Position numbers and translations under genes: made by a program | Shown here: piece by piece, positions 1-8,710 of the stretch | Layout: every line of letters begins with the position of its first letter | How positions within the stretch are numbered: the stretch's first letter is position 1 | Source of the DNA: Bryobacterales bacterium | Lineage (GTDB): Bacteria > Acidobacteriota > Terriglobia > Bryobacterales > UBA6623 | Assembly (NCBI GenBank): GCA_028819215.1 | Contig: JAPPMG010000040.1 | Location: 19,863 to 83,862, forward strand | Direction: 5' to 3' | DNA: 64,000 nt | Notes under the pieces: generated by a model | The model's input: only the letters and a program-made list of their open reading frames with translations | Told to the model about the DNA's origin: nothing | The model's database searches: none

Positions 1-414
1 CGTCTTGCCCTTGGAGAGCTTCCCGTCATCGCCGTAGCGGCCGTTGGTGACGTAGTAGCCCGCCCGGCGCATGACCGCCGGGACTGGTTCGACGTCGCCA
101 GGGAGCCTGATCTTGAGTTCTCCCCTTCCACTGCGGTGATTGTGCGCGCCGATTGTCGTCTGGTACATCCCTGTGATCAGGGCTGATCGCGACGGAGAGC
201 AGACCGGTGCGGTCACGAACGCGCGCGTGAACTTCGCGCCTTCCAGCGCCATCCGGTCGATATTGGGCGTCTTGGCGAGAGAAGCTTGGAACGGCCCGTA
301 GTGGTCGGACTGGTCCTCGGAGAAGATCCACACGATGTTGGGCCGCTCCGATGCGGTTTGGGCCGCTGTCGGAAGGGCCGTCGCGATTACAAGCAGGCAG
401 AGCGGGAGGCGCAT
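1..414 (-). CDS. Sulfatase, N-terminal part (runs off the window)
   Basis: Reading starts at the ATG at 414 and stays open to base 1, so the C-terminal two thirds lie outside the window. Residues 1-19 look like a Sec signal peptide, so the enzyme should act in the periplasm or outside. The core starts at about residue 24 with RPNIVWIFSEDQ, the metal-binding strand of the alkaline-phosphatase superfamily. CSPSR at residues 72-76 is the formylglycine motif CxPSR, converted from Cys72 by a sulfatase-maturating enzyme. The family hydrolyses sulfate esters; the substrate cannot be told. It is one of three sulfatases in the window and lies 28 bases downstream of an unrecognised secreted protein on the same strand. 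Confidence 0.9.
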   Translation of the reverse strand, partial: MRLPLCLLVIATALPTAAQTASERPNIVWIFSEDQSDHYGPFQASLAKTPNIDRMALEGAKFTRAFVTAPVCSPSRSALITGMYQTTIGAHNHRSGRGELKIRLPGDVEPVPAVMRRAGYYVTNGRYGDDGKLSKGKT

Positions 415-442
415 GCAAGCAATTTTATCGCTACAGCGGGTG

Positions 443-1669
443 TCAGTTCGCCGGGGGACCCGAAACTTCGGCCCGCGCGTTGGCGGGCGAGGCGCCCATC
501 GCGTCCAGAAAGCCGGCCAGGGCGCGGCTGAAGTCCTGCGGGCGTGTCACGTTGGAATGGACAAGCCCGTACGGCCGCAGTGCCGCCTCGATCGCCCCGG
601 GCCACGGATAGCTGCGCGGGTTGCGATTGAAGGAAAACTGAAAGATCGCCCCGGGCCGGGCCGCGATGTTCAGCAGTTCCGGCGAGATCGCGGCATCGCG
701 GTCGATCTTCGACCCCATGATCACGAACGCGTCGGGACGCTCGCGCGCGGTGTCGAATGCACTGTTGAGCAGAGATGACAGGAAGTGCTCGTCGCCATCC
801 TCGTCTGCTAGGGAGTCCACGTCGACCAAGCCTGATGGCATGGACTCGATGGCCTTTCCGAGGGCCGCGAAGTCCAGCCGCGGCTGGCGCTCGACCGCGT
901 AGACCACCTGCCGGTTATAGGCATGGAAGGCGGTTAGGCTGAACAGCCCCAGGCTGGGCTCGCGGTGGAAGGTGCGGAGCATCGTGACGAGGCTCTCGAT
1001 TTCATGAGCGGTGAGCTTGAAGCGGTTGCGGTCCAGCGGCGCCAGGTTGACTAGAAGCGAGATGTGCAGCCCGCCGGGTGACTCTGTCGACCGCGCCACC
1101 GGCGGCTCGTCCGCGAATGTGTGCTCGCGGTAGGGCGAAATTAGATTTGTGGGTGCGGCTGCGGCCAGTAGCGCCGTACGGGAGGGCATTTGGGCGTCGG
1201 CTCTCCAATGCGCCGAACAGACCCGGCCCTGCTGGTTCCGCATCAGCCAATCGATCTCGTACTGGCCCGGACCGACGACGAAACGTCCCGGGAAGGCGGC
1301 CGTGCCGCTGTCGGCAGAGACGTTCGGGATGTCAAAGTTCTGGCGGAAGTAAACGGCCGGGGCACGAGTGGTGCCCGCAGGCCTGACTCGGAACAGGATG
1401 CGTACGCTGTCTCCAGCGGATCCAACGGTGCGGGCAGGCACTCGAACCACATACCCGGCCGTGAACTTGAGGTCGAAACCCAGCAGGGGCGACTGCGGCA
1501 ACACTTGGCATTCGAAATCGCTGCGGTTGCTGTTGTCCGCCAGTACGGCGCGGTCGCTGGGATGAAAGCGCAGCCGGCTGCCGGGCGAGGCGTCGAACAG
1601 CTCCTGTGCTTGCAGGCCGCAGATCGTCGCCAGAATCAGCGAGGCCGCAATGTGGCGCAACAACAGCAT
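443..1669 (-). CDS. Secreted protein of unknown function
   Basis: A 408-residue protein from the ATG at 1669. An in-frame ATG at 1702 would overlap the upstream gene by 26 bases and spoil the signal peptide. MLLLRHIAASLILATICG followed by LQAQ is a typical Sec signal with an AXA-like cleavage site. I do not recognise the family. The middle (about residues 200-400) alternates predicted strands and helices, with LHISLLVNL, a later AFVIMGS and IFQFSF, which could be a von Willebrand A-like fold; this is only a structural guess. It lies between threonine aldolase and a sulfatase, all on the minus strand with short gaps, so co-transcription is likely. Confidence 0.7.
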   Translation of the reverse strand: MLLLRHIAASLILATICGLQAQELFDASPGSRLRFHPSDRAVLADNSNRSDFECQVLPQSPLLGFDLKFTAGYVVRVPARTVGSAGDSVRILFRVRPAGTTRAPAVYFRQNFDIPNVSADSGTAAFPGRFVVGPGQYEIDWLMRNQQGRVCSAHWRADAQMPSRTALLAAAAPTNLISPYREHTFADEPPVARSTESPGGLHISLLVNLAPLDRNRFKLTAHEIESLVTMLRTFHREPSLGLFSLTAFHAYNRQVVYAVERQPRLDFAALGKAIESMPSGLVDVDSLADEDGDEHFLSSLLNSAFDTARERPDAFVIMGSKIDRDAAISPELLNIAARPGAIFQFSFNRNPRSYPWPGAIEAALRPYGLVHSNVTRPQDFSRALAGFLDAMGASPANARAEVSGPPAN

Positions 1670-1676
1670 GCGGTAC

Positions 1677-2726
1677 TCAACTGCTGGCCGCTGGCGCAGC
1701 ACAGGTCGCGTCGATCACCCCAACGGCTCTCTCGCAGTCGGCTCGGTCGACGTCTTGGTGCGTCACGATCCGAATCCGGCCCGGTGCAAGACCGAGTGCC
1801 AGCACGCCGGCCTCTCGCAACGAGCCGATGAACTCCCCGTTCGTTAGGCCGGTGCGCGAGATGTCGAAGAAGACGATGTTCGTCTCCACCTCGGAGGGGT
1901 TGACGGAGATGCCTGGCATCTTCGCCAGCGACTCGGCCAAGAACTTGGCGTTAGCGTGGGCGGCGGGAATGTTGGCGGGGCTCTGCTCGAGGGCAACCAG
2001 ACCGGCCGCAGCCAACACGCCGGCCTGGCGCATGCCCCCTCCCAGGGCCTTGCGCATCAGCCGTGCCTGTCCTATGAAGTGCTGACTTCCCGTCAGCAGC
2101 GAGCCTACCGGTGCGCCTAGTCCCTTGGACAGGCAGAACGTCAGTGAATCCACATGGGCCGCGATTTCCGGCAGGCTGACCTCGAGCGCCGCAGCCGCGT
2201 GGAAGACGCGTGCCCCGTCCATGTGGACGGGCACTTCGGCGGCTAACGCTTCAAACCGGATGGAGTGCAAGGTTTCCATTGGGTAAACGCGCCCTCCAGC
2301 GTAATTGTGGGTGTTTTCCAAGCTGATCAGCCCGGTTCCGCGGTAGTGGTTGGACGCGGCGCGCAAACGCGAGCTGATCGCGGGCCAGTCGAGGATCCCG
2401 TTGCCCGTAGGCACCGCGCGCGTCAGGCACCCAGAAAAGCGCGCCAGAGTGCCCATTTCGTACAGCACCACGTGCGAGTGCTCGTCGCAGATCACCTCGT
2501 GTCCGGGCGAGGTATGCACCGCCACGGCGATTTGGTTTCCCATCGTGCCCGATGGCACGAACAGGGCCGCCTCCTTACCGACCAGCTCGGCTGCGCGCTG
2601 CTCGAGCAAGTTCACGGTCGGGTCTTCGCCGAAGACGTCGTCGCCTACGTCGGCTTGGAACATGGCCTGCCGCATCGCCGGCGTGGGGCGCGTGACCGTG
2701 TCGCTGCGCAGGTCAACTGTCCTCAT
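1677..2726 (-). CDS. ltaE: Low-specificity L-threonine aldolase
   Basis: A 349-residue PLP enzyme that cleaves L-threonine or allo-threonine to glycine and acetaldehyde. The N terminus [15 protein letters not shown] and the following [14 protein letters not shown] are hallmarks of the family. SGTMGNQ binds the cofactor phosphate, [11 protein letters not shown] carries the conserved Asp/Arg, and the cofactor lysine is in [14 protein letters not shown] chose the ATG at 2726 because family members begin just before VDLRSDT; an ATG three codons upstream is possible. The length is normal. It lies 28 bases after the reductase-like gene upstream. Confidence 0.93.
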   Translation of the reverse strand: MRTVDLRSDTVTRPTPAMRQAMFQADVGDDVFGEDPTVNLLEQRAAELVGKEAALFVPSGTMGNQIAVAVHTSPGHEVICDEHSHVVLYEMGTLARFSGCLTRAVPTGNGILDWPAISSRLRAASNHYRGTGLISLENTHNYAGGRVYPMETLHSIRFEALAAEVPVHMDGARVFHAAAALEVSLPEIAAHVDSLTFCLSKGLGAPVGSLLTGSQHFIGQARLMRKALGGGMRQAGVLAAAGLVALEQSPANIPAAHANAKFLAESLAKMPGISVNPSEVETNIVFFDISRTGLTNGEFIGSLREAGVLALGLAPGRIRIVTHQDVDRADCERAVGVIDATCAAPAASS

Positions 2727-2754
2727 CGCGCGCAACTCCTCAGTGGCGGCATGC

Positions 2755-4236
2755 CTAGAGTTGGAATGCCCATTGTCTCACCGCTTCGGGCTGCACCCAT
2801 TGCCGGATGCCCGGAATCTGGCAGTTTCGCCAGTATTCCGGCCAATTGATCGCTTCGGGGTTCCACGGCAGCAACTCGCGATCCGCGGCGTCGAGTTGCT
2901 CGTAGCACCGTCTGATGTTCACCGCTTCGAACACGTAGCGATGGTCGAGGATGAACGGCGTGTATTGCCGGAACGTCTCTTCATGGAATCCCATCTGCAG
3001 CTCCAAGATTCGCAGCTGCGATGCGCGCCCGCTCTGGCCGGCCCACTGCAGCAGGCCCTGGATGCGCTTGATGCGGGCTCGCTGCGTTTCGCGGCGGCGC
3101 TCGGCTTCGATTGCGCTGAGAAAGCGCAGCCGGGGCAGGGGATCGAGCCACAGCGGCGGTCTCCTGACTTGGTTCCCGTTCGCTCGTGCCTCGTCGCAGA
3201 GCAGGCCGATCAGGTCCGCCAGCGGATACGGGTTTATGTCCGAGCTGGCGAGCTGGTAGACCTGCCGGGATCTTCCGGACAGCAGCGCGCCCGCCACGGC
3301 GAGAGTCCCGGCGGCGACTAGGTCCACCGGCACGATTTCCAAGCTCAGATCTGGGCGGGCGGGCCAGTCCAGCAGGCCGCCGAGGGCCATCAGGGCCAGC
3401 GGCGCGGCAGTGCGACCGCCTTCGATCCAGCCTGGGAACGGGTAGTGCAGCGCGCTCTCCACGATGGCCGGGCGCACGATGGCGTACGGCACTTCGTCCT
3501 GTGACGCGAGCAGCTGCTCGCCGAGGCTCTTCGAGAAGGTATAGGTGTTGACCCATCCCCACTTGGCTGCCTGGACGCGGCCCAACTCGGTGAGCGCGCT
3601 TGCGCGTTCGGCCGCTTGCAGTCCATCCGCGGCCGCAGCCGCTGCCTCGCGGCAGCCCGCCAGCACGGCGGCGGCACTGAAACTGGTGTCTAGCGGCCCC
3701 GACCGTCGCGGATAGAAGCCAAGCACTGCTTCGGTCTCTTCCACCAAACCGTCAGATTCGCCGGCCACGTAGCAGGTCGACACGTGCAGCAGCTTGGCAT
3801 TGAGCCGGCTGCACAGTTCGAGCAGGCGCTCGACCGAATCGACGTTCGCCCGCAGCGAAAGATCCAGCGGCGGGAAGAACTCGACCAGGCCGGCGCAATT
3901 GAGCACGAGGCCAACGCGGCCGGCCAGTTCGCCGGCCTGCTCCGCCGAGAGCCCGGCGAGGCGTGTCGAGGCGTCTCCCGACAGGACGTTGATGCGCTCT
4001 CGGACGGCTTCGCGACCGGTCTTTCGCACCAGCGGTTGCAGGGGCGGGGAGTCGAGTACCTCCCGTGCGAACCGATCCACGGCGGACAGGTTGGAGCGAG
4101 GCCTCACTAGCACGTGGATCCGCTTCACCTCGGGGAAGCGGTCCAGCAGCAGTGCAAGGATGACCTTGCCTAGGAAACCGTTCGCTCCGGTGAGCAGGAT
4201 TTCGGTTTCCCGGAAGATGGGAGCTAGAGTCGCCAA
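2755..4236 (-). CDS. Fatty acyl-CoA reductase-like SDR (male-sterility type)
   Basis: A 493-residue protein. Residues 13-21 give TGANGFLG, the TGxxGxxG dinucleotide site of NAD-binding family 4. STCYVAGES and [10 protein letters not shown] (YxxxK catalytic pair) match fatty-acyl-CoA reductases and carboxylic-acid-reductase terminal domains. The last ~200 residues, rich in Trp, Arg and Leu, resemble the C-terminal domain of the same family. It probably reduces an acyl thioester to aldehyde or alcohol with NAD(P)H in the cytoplasm, for example for wax or ether lipids. No acyl-CoA synthetase or wax synthase is next to it, so the substrate is open. It starts a run of minus-strand genes and is separated by 92 bases from the gene upstream. 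Confidence 0.82.
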   Translation of the reverse strand: MATLAPIFRETEILLTGANGFLGKVILALLLDRFPEVKRIHVLVRPRSNLSAVDRFAREVLDSPPLQPLVRKTGREAVRERINVLSGDASTRLAGLSAEQAGELAGRVGLVLNCAGLVEFFPPLDLSLRANVDSVERLLELCSRLNAKLLHVSTCYVAGESDGLVEETEAVLGFYPRRSGPLDTSFSAAAVLAGCREAAAAAADGLQAAERASALTELGRVQAAKWGWVNTYTFSKSLGEQLLASQDEVPYAIVRPAIVESALHYPFPGWIEGGRTAAPLALMALGGLLDWPARPDLSLEIVPVDLVAAGTLAVAGALLSGRSRQVYQLASSDINPYPLADLIGLLCDEARANGNQVRRPPLWLDPLPRLRFLSAIEAERRRETQRARIKRIQGLLQWAGQSGRASQLRILELQMGFHEETFRQYTPFILDHRYVFEAVNIRRCYEQLDAADRELLPWNPEAINWPEYWRNCQIPGIRQWVQPEAVRQWAFQL

Positions 4237-4328
4237 GGGCTTGAGATTCCAACCTATCCGGGATGGTGCGGGATGTCAAATCTCGCCGGCCCGCGCGAGC
4301 CTCCTAGCTCGTCTCCGGCCTTCGGCGC

Positions 4329-5540
4329 TCATCCCGGCATCGTCTCGACCAAGTCGTCAATCGGCATCCGGTACACCGCTGGCAGCCCCTCCCAGTCCGA
4401 GGAGAAGTAGACTGCCGCGCTGTCCGGTGCCAGCGCTGGCGCCGGCGCTGCCGCGTGCGGGTCGGACCTGTCGGTGCCGGCCAGCGGATACGGCTTGAGG
4501 CTGCTAAGGTGCTCGCACAGAGTGATTTCGCGCCGCATTCCTGGGAACAGCACGTAGACGTTTTGGCCTGACGGGCGGCGACTCGCGCCGATAATCGCGG
4601 TGCCGTCTGCGTTTTCGGTCATCCAGTCGAACCCTGAGCACGGGGTGTCTGCCGTCTCCTCGCGCGTTTCCGGCTGAATGCTGCGAATGCCCGCCGTCCA
4701 TTTTTCGCCGTCTGGAAAATGCACGAAGCGAAGGCGAGCCCCGTCGGCGGCCCAATACGACGCTCCGAGGCGCTCGGCGCCAGTTGCGGGCCGCAGGCTG
4801 CTCCTGGAGCTGCCGTCGAGGTTGACAAGTTGCAACCGGCGGCGAACCCTTCGCCAGGGCCCCTCGCGGGCGTAAAGCAGCTGTGACCTCCAAGGCCGGA
4901 AGCGCGGAGACGAGAGCCAGCGGCGCTCCTCCGCTGCCACCCAACTCTTGCCGCGGGACGGATTGCGCGAGATCTCGACGATGCGCACCCGGCAATGCGG
5001 CTCGCGGGCGAACTGCTGCTCCGGCGTCGGCTCGACATCGCCTGCCGCCATTTCGATCAGGGCGGCGTAGCGCTCTGCGCCTGAAATGTCCAGATCGCCT
5101 GTCAGGGTCCAGCCGTCCGGGCAGGTGAACAGCCTTCGCCGCCCGCCACCTTGGATGTCTGCCTGTAAGAGCTCGTTGCCCTGCAGGTAGTAGAAGCCGC
5201 GGTCGTTGCGCCGCAGATGCGCGGCGTAGGGGTGGACGGCCTCTCCTTCGGTGAGCTGGACCAGTCGCTCGCGTTTGAGATCCAGGCGGTGGAAGTGCCT
5301 CACGCCGCCGTGCTCTGCGGCAAGCAGCACGAAGGCGTTGTTTCGCGAGACGCACCTGAGATTCGAGCCGGGCAGGTGGTGCAAGACGGCAGGGTCGGTC
5401 AAGCGCGTGATGTCGCGTCCTGTCAGCCCGTCTTGGAATTCGGTCGAATCGACTCGCAGTCGTGTGCCCCGCCCGACCGCTCGGGCGGCTGTCTGCGCCG
5501 ATGCGGCGGCTAGGAAACACCGACGGCTAACCCGCCGCAT
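4329..5540 (-). CDS. Oligogalacturonate-lyase-like beta-propeller protein
   Basis: A 403-residue protein with a twin-arginine-like N terminus (MRRVSRRCFLAAASA), suggesting export. After the signal, TRLTDPAVLHHLPG, repeated strands with LDL and QLTEGEAVH, and the C-terminal SSDWEGLPAVYRM resemble the seven-bladed propeller of PL22 oligogalacturonate lyase and TolB-like repeats. PL22 enzymes usually act in the cytoplasm on short pectin fragments, so export is unusual. I could not confirm the metal-binding His residues by eye, so a non-catalytic propeller is possible. It starts 26 bases after the last microcompartment gene and is probably in the same transcript. Confidence 0.62.
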   Translation of the reverse strand: MRRVSRRCFLAAASAQTAARAVGRGTRLRVDSTEFQDGLTGRDITRLTDPAVLHHLPGSNLRCVSRNNAFVLLAAEHGGVRHFHRLDLKRERLVQLTEGEAVHPYAAHLRRNDRGFYYLQGNELLQADIQGGGRRRLFTCPDGWTLTGDLDISGAERYAALIEMAAGDVEPTPEQQFAREPHCRVRIVEISRNPSRGKSWVAAEERRWLSSPRFRPWRSQLLYAREGPWRRVRRRLQLVNLDGSSRSSLRPATGAERLGASYWAADGARLRFVHFPDGEKWTAGIRSIQPETREETADTPCSGFDWMTENADGTAIIGASRRPSGQNVYVLFPGMRREITLCEHLSSLKPYPLAGTDRSDPHAAAPAPALAPDSAAVYFSSDWEGLPAVYRMPIDDLVETMPG

Positions 5541-5566
5541 AATCCGTTCATCGTATCAGTCCGGCG

Positions 5567-5866
5567 TCACTTCTCAGGCGCTTGGGCCGCCTCCGCATCG
5601 AGCCAGTCGACGGAATCCACGATCGCGATCACAGCGGCGTCGATGGGTGCCTTGGCGCGCTTAACGGCAGTCATGGCTGCCCAGCCGTCGAGCGTCAGCA
5701 GGACCGTGTCGCCTACTCCCGCGTCCAGCGTGTCGACCGCCACCAGCGGTGCGCCGTGCTCGGCGCCTGCCCGGTTGATCTGCCGGACCAGCAGCAGCTT
5801 GAGCGCGTCGTGCGTGGCGTGGTTGTGCGTGGCGACGACTTCGCCTACCACCTTGCTGAGCAGCAT
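5567..5866 (-). CDS. Microcompartment vertex protein BMC-P (EutN/CcmL family), copy 3
   Basis: A 99-residue BMC-P protein that would form pentamers capping the vertices of a microcompartment shell. The start MLLSKVVGEVVATHNH matches the conserved first strand (xxxGxVVATxK). VAVDTLDAGVGDTVLL is the conserved second half and AIVDSVD the last strand. The C-terminal tail DWLDAEAAQAPEK is longer than in the other two copies. Its ATG overlaps the stop of the preceding BMC-P by one base (TAATG), implying translational coupling. Confidence 0.93.
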   Translation of the reverse strand: MLLSKVVGEVVATHNHATHDALKLLLVRQINRAGAEHGAPLVAVDTLDAGVGDTVLLTLDGWAAMTAVKRAKAPIDAAVIAIVDSVDWLDAEAAQAPEK

Positions 5867-6132
5867 TACTGCTGTCCCGTGATCGAGTCGACGATGCCTG
5901 TCACGCTGGCGTCCGAAGGCACTTGCGGGTCGAACGCCAGGCAGGCCTCGCGCCGACCGGACCAGTAGACAGTCTCCCCCGCGCCTGCGCCCACCGCGTC
6001 GAGCGCGACAAACGGCGTGCCGGCATCTGCCCCGGAGGCATCAACGGGCTGCAGAAGTAGCAGCTTCAGGCCCTCGAGCTGGGGATCCTTGACCGTTGCG
6101 CAGACGTTGCCTACCACGCGCGCCAGCCGCAT
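5866..6132 (-). CDS. Microcompartment vertex protein BMC-P, copy 2
   Basis: An 88-residue EutN/CcmL-family protein. MRLARVVGNVCATVKD is the conserved N-terminal strand and VALDAVGAGAGETVYW the conserved centre. GIVDSI closes the fold. It differs clearly from its two neighbours, so the three are old paralogues rather than a recent duplication. It is coupled at both ends by one-base stop/start overlaps (TGATG before it, TAATG after it). Confidence 0.93.
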   Translation of the reverse strand: MRLARVVGNVCATVKDPQLEGLKLLLLQPVDASGADAGTPFVALDAVGAGAGETVYWSGRREACLAFDPQVPSDASVTGIVDSITGQQ

Positions 6133-6410
6133 CAGCCTTCTCCCGGCAACACGCTGATTTCGTCGACGATGCCCACGATCGCCGTATCGACCGGGGTATC
6201 TTTCATGCCGGACGCCATGCGGGCCGAGCTTCCGGCCACGCAGAGCACGCGCTCCCCCTCGCCAGCCCCGACCGTGTCCAAGGCGACCACGTATTGATCG
6301 CGGGGAGCGCCGGCTGGCGTGAGGTGCTGCAGGACAAGCAGCTTCTTGCCCTCCAGCCGCGCATCCTTGCGCGTGGCGACCACGTTGCCAACGACGCGCG
6401 CAAGGATCAT
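6132..6410 (-). CDS. Microcompartment vertex protein BMC-P, copy 1
   Basis: A 92-residue EutN/CcmL-family protein starting MILARVVGNVVATRKDARL, with VALDTVGAGEGERVL in the middle and GIVDEISV at the end, all family hallmarks. It begins 41 bases after the BMC-H gene and its stop overlaps the next BMC-P start by one base. Three BMC-P paralogues in a row are typical of the planctomycete/verrucomicrobial (PVM) type of fucose/rhamnose microcompartment and related loci. Confidence 0.94.
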   Translation of the reverse strand: MILARVVGNVVATRKDARLEGKKLLVLQHLTPAGAPRDQYVVALDTVGAGEGERVLCVAGSSARMASGMKDTPVDTAIVGIVDEISVLPGEG

Positions 6411-6451
6411 TGGGCAGATTCTCCGCTGCGGGATTCAGCCGAGGGTACGGC

Positions 6452-6733
6452 CTAGTCGGAGGGCGAGATCGCGAAGATCTGGTCCAGATTGGCGTGCGGC
6501 CGCGGGATCACGTGGACCGAGATCAGCTCGCCAACGCGGCGTGCGGCCGCCGCGCCGGCGTCCGTCGCAGCCTTGACCGCGGCCACATCGCCGCGCATCA
6601 GGACGGTGACGTAGCCCGAGCCGATCTTCTCCCAACCCACCAACGTAACGTTGGCAGCCTTGACCGCGGCGTCCGCGGATTCCACCAAGGAAACGAATCC
6701 GCGCGTCTCGATTAGTCCTAGAGCCTCACCCAT
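6452..6733 (-). CDS. Microcompartment hexameric shell protein BMC-H
   Basis: A 93-residue single BMC domain: [20 protein letters not shown] is the first strand and helix, [26 protein letters not shown] the centre, and [14 protein letters not shown] ending ([13 protein letters not shown]) the last strand. Six copies tile the shell facets and form the pores. It is the only BMC-H here; most loci carry two or more. It starts 7 bases after the aldolase stop. Confidence 0.96.
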   Translation of the reverse strand: MGEALGLIETRGFVSLVESADAAVKAANVTLVGWEKIGSGYVTVLMRGDVAAVKAATDAGAAAARRVGELISVHVIPRPHANLDQIFAISPSD

Positions 6734-6740
6734 GAGTCAA

Positions 6741-7538
6741 TTATCCTCCTCTGGCCCGGATCGCTTCTTCCAGCAGTTGGACCAATTCGTCCCGGGTCAC
6801 GAAAATACCATTGTCGCCGATCGATGCACCCGGTGCCTGTCCGGGCGCATCCTCGGCCGAGACCGGGCAGCCGGGTTGCTGCACCGCTCGCGAGGCGACG
6901 CCGTAGCGGCCCCGCGACTCGAACAGCTTGTCGACTTCCAAGCGCGGCAGCGCGCGCGCTCCGCCCAGCATCTCGGCGACGAAATTGATGCGGGCGAAGA
7001 GTTCGACCGTCTCCATGCGGAAGAATGCCTGCATGACATCCTTGCCGTAGGTCACCGCGCCGTGATTGCCCAGCAGCAGCGCGTCGTATTGCGGGATCAG
7101 CGGCAGCATCGGCTCGGTCAGCGCTTCCGTGCCGGGCAGGCCGTAGTCTGCCAGCGGCACGCAGCCGAGACCGATCACCACCTCCGGCAGCAGCGCCGTG
7201 TCCAGAGCGCGGCCCGCCGCCGCGAAGCCTGTCGCCACGGGGGGGTGCGCGTGCACCACCGAATCGATGTCCTCGCGCAGTTCGTAGATCTTCAGGTGCA
7301 TCTTGATCTCCGACGTGCGTTCGAGGCGGCCAGAGATCTTGTTGCCGTCGTAGTCGACGATGATGATGTCGTCGACGTGCATCATGCCCTTCGACACCCC
7401 GGTCGGCGTGCACATGATGCGCTCGTCGTCAAGGCGGATCGAGATGTTGCCGTCGTTGGCGGCGACCCACCCCTTGTCGTAGACCAGCTTGCCGACCTGC
7501 ACGATGTCGGCCGCGAATTCGCGTTCGGTCTTCACCAT
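6741..7538 (-). CDS. Class II aldolase (L-fuculose-phosphate aldolase type), probable microcompartment cargo
   Basis: A 265-residue zinc aldolase. Residues 1-220 form the class II aldolase/adducin domain: AANDGNISIRL and TPTGVSKG bind substrate phosphate, VHAHPPVATGFA gives two zinc His residues and LLGNHGAVTYG the third. The family cleaves L-fuculose-1-phosphate or L-rhamnulose-1-phosphate to dihydroxyacetone phosphate and L-lactaldehyde. After the domain a Pro/Gly/Ala-rich linker (about 225-245) leads to a short amphipathic helix, TRDELVQLLEEAIRARGG, which fits an encapsulation peptide for loading into the shell. It is the first gene of the shell operon. No aldehyde dehydrogenase (PduP) or phosphotransacylase (PduL) is in the window. 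Confidence 0.92.
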   Translation of the reverse strand: MVKTEREFAADIVQVGKLVYDKGWVAANDGNISIRLDDERIMCTPTGVSKGMMHVDDIIIVDYDGNKISGRLERTSEIKMHLKIYELREDIDSVVHAHPPVATGFAAAGRALDTALLPEVVIGLGCVPLADYGLPGTEALTEPMLPLIPQYDALLLGNHGAVTYGKDVMQAFFRMETVELFARINFVAEMLGGARALPRLEVDKLFESRGRYGVASRAVQQPGCPVSAEDAPGQAPGASIGDNGIFVTRDELVQLLEEAIRARGG

Positions 7539-7879
7539 GGCGAATTCCTAGCGTATCGGTTTCCGGGCGGCCGGTGCAATGCTCGCGGCCTGAAGCTGCT
7601 CGGCGCAACTGGTTGGTCCGCAGGGTGCGAAATCGCGGCACTGCCGGGCGGGGTGAACCAATCACAGGTTGAGGGAACGGTCACGCTGGTGCCTGGATCC
7701 TGCACGGCGGTGATCCGCCCCAGGGTGATTCCGCTGCCCACAGCGCCCGGATCTGCGCCGCCGCATGCGCACGGGACGGAACCGCACGAGCATCAGACTC
7801 AACCGCTGAACTGCCTTCCGGGATGATCGTCCTTAGCTGGCCGGTTGGGCCCAGAGCCAGGCACGAACGGTCGGACAGA
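7539..7879. other. Intergenic, likely promoter region of the microcompartment operon
   Basis: About 340 bases between the VapC stop and the aldolase start, both on the minus strand. Frames here give only low-complexity Pro/Ser/Arg-rich translations with no recognisable domain. No strong -35/-10 pair or hairpin was found by eye. The operon's promoter is most likely here. Confidence 0.5.
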
Positions 7880-8344
7880 CTAAGGCGTCTCAACAACTTG
7901 ATGGACCACCTGGTGAAGTTGTGGCGGGCGGCTCCACTTCAGTCCAGGGAACCGCGCGAAATCGCCGTCCAATGTGATCCATTCCGAACCAGACTCAATG
8001 GCTAGGGCTGCGTGGTATGCATCCGAGACCAAGTCGCCCCTAGCTTCGGCCTGGCCGCACAGGCGGGTGAAGATTCGCCAGTGGCGCGCCTTCGGGCGTA
8101 AGTCAACGCAATGAGGCAAGTCCCTAATCGTGTTGACAAACTCAAGCGCGCTGGCGAACGTAGCTGGATCCTTGAACACCCGGGGATTGGTGACCATCCG
8201 AAGGAAACCACACAGGACGAGTTCAGAGACCGCGAATGCATGGTCCCCGTTCACAACTGATGTGAGCCATGTGCGGCACCGTTCGTGCTCGAGGGAATCG
8301 ACTCGATAGGCCGCGATCAAGACATTGACATCAGGCAGGACCAT
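7880..8344 (-). CDS. vapC: PIN-domain toxin, VapC family
   Basis: A 154-residue PIN nuclease. VLPDVNVLIAAY carries the first acidic residue, SELVLCGFLRM the conserved Glu region, VSDAYHAALAIE the third acidic site and WITLDGDFARF the last. Members of this subgroup cleave RNA and are held inactive by the co-encoded antitoxin. The start overlaps the antitoxin gene by 14 bases. The protein is of normal length with all acidic motifs present, so it is probably intact. Confidence 0.9.
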   Translation of the reverse strand: MVLPDVNVLIAAYRVDSLEHERCRTWLTSVVNGDHAFAVSELVLCGFLRMVTNPRVFKDPATFASALEFVNTIRDLPHCVDLRPKARHWRIFTRLCGQAEARGDLVSDAYHAALAIESGSEWITLDGDFARFPGLKWSRPPQLHQVVHQVVETP

Positions 8345-8582
8345 TGCCGTCGTCCTCCATGATCGCTAGCAGGCCGGCATTGTCGGTGATGTCAACGCCC
8401 GGTTGAGTTCCGGTGCCGTGATACACGGGGAGCTCGACAGGCTCGCGTCTCCTGTTCTCGCGCCGAGTATAGGACTCGAGCAGGAAGTCGTGAATGATCG
8501 CCGTGACGCTCATGTTGGATTCCTTGGCCAATTTCTTGATATCGGCATATAGTCCGTCGTGAATGTTCAGCGTGGTCCTCAT
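8331..8582 (-). CDS. vapB: Ribbon-helix-helix antitoxin, VapB-like
   Basis: An 83-residue protein. MRTTLNIHDGLYADIKKLAKE is a ribbon-helix-helix strand and first helix, and NMSVTAIIHDFLLESY the second helix. The C-terminal half would wrap the toxin. I chose the ATG at 8582 because the RHH strand starts there; an ATG four codons upstream (8594) is possible. It overlaps vapC by 14 bases. The pair would repress its own promoter. Confidence 0.85.
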   Translation of the reverse strand: MRTTLNIHDGLYADIKKLAKESNMSVTAIIHDFLLESYTRRENRRREPVELPVYHGTGTQPGVDITDNAGLLAIMEDDGNGPA

Positions 8583-8636
8583 GCATCTAATCATATAGCC
8601 AGTACATCAAGATGCGTAACCGGGATGTCTAGATGC
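8583..8636. promoter_or_regulatory. Possible operator half-sites upstream of vapBC
   Basis: GCATCTA at 8583-8589 and TAGATGC at 8630-8636 form a 7-bp inverted repeat 40 bases apart, just upstream of the antitoxin ATG. RHH antitoxins bind inverted repeats near their promoters. The wide spacing makes this weak. Confidence 0.25.
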
Positions 8637-8710
8637 AGAAGCAGTCCGCCCAGTGCCTCACTGCCGACTGTGTCGAGGCCCGGGCGACCCCGTGACGCCA
8701 AGCATTTGCT

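Noticed and set aside
6651..7826. A 391-codon plus-strand frame over the aldolase and BMC-H genes
   Set aside because: It is the antisense shadow of well-recognised genes and has an extreme His/Asp/Val composition.
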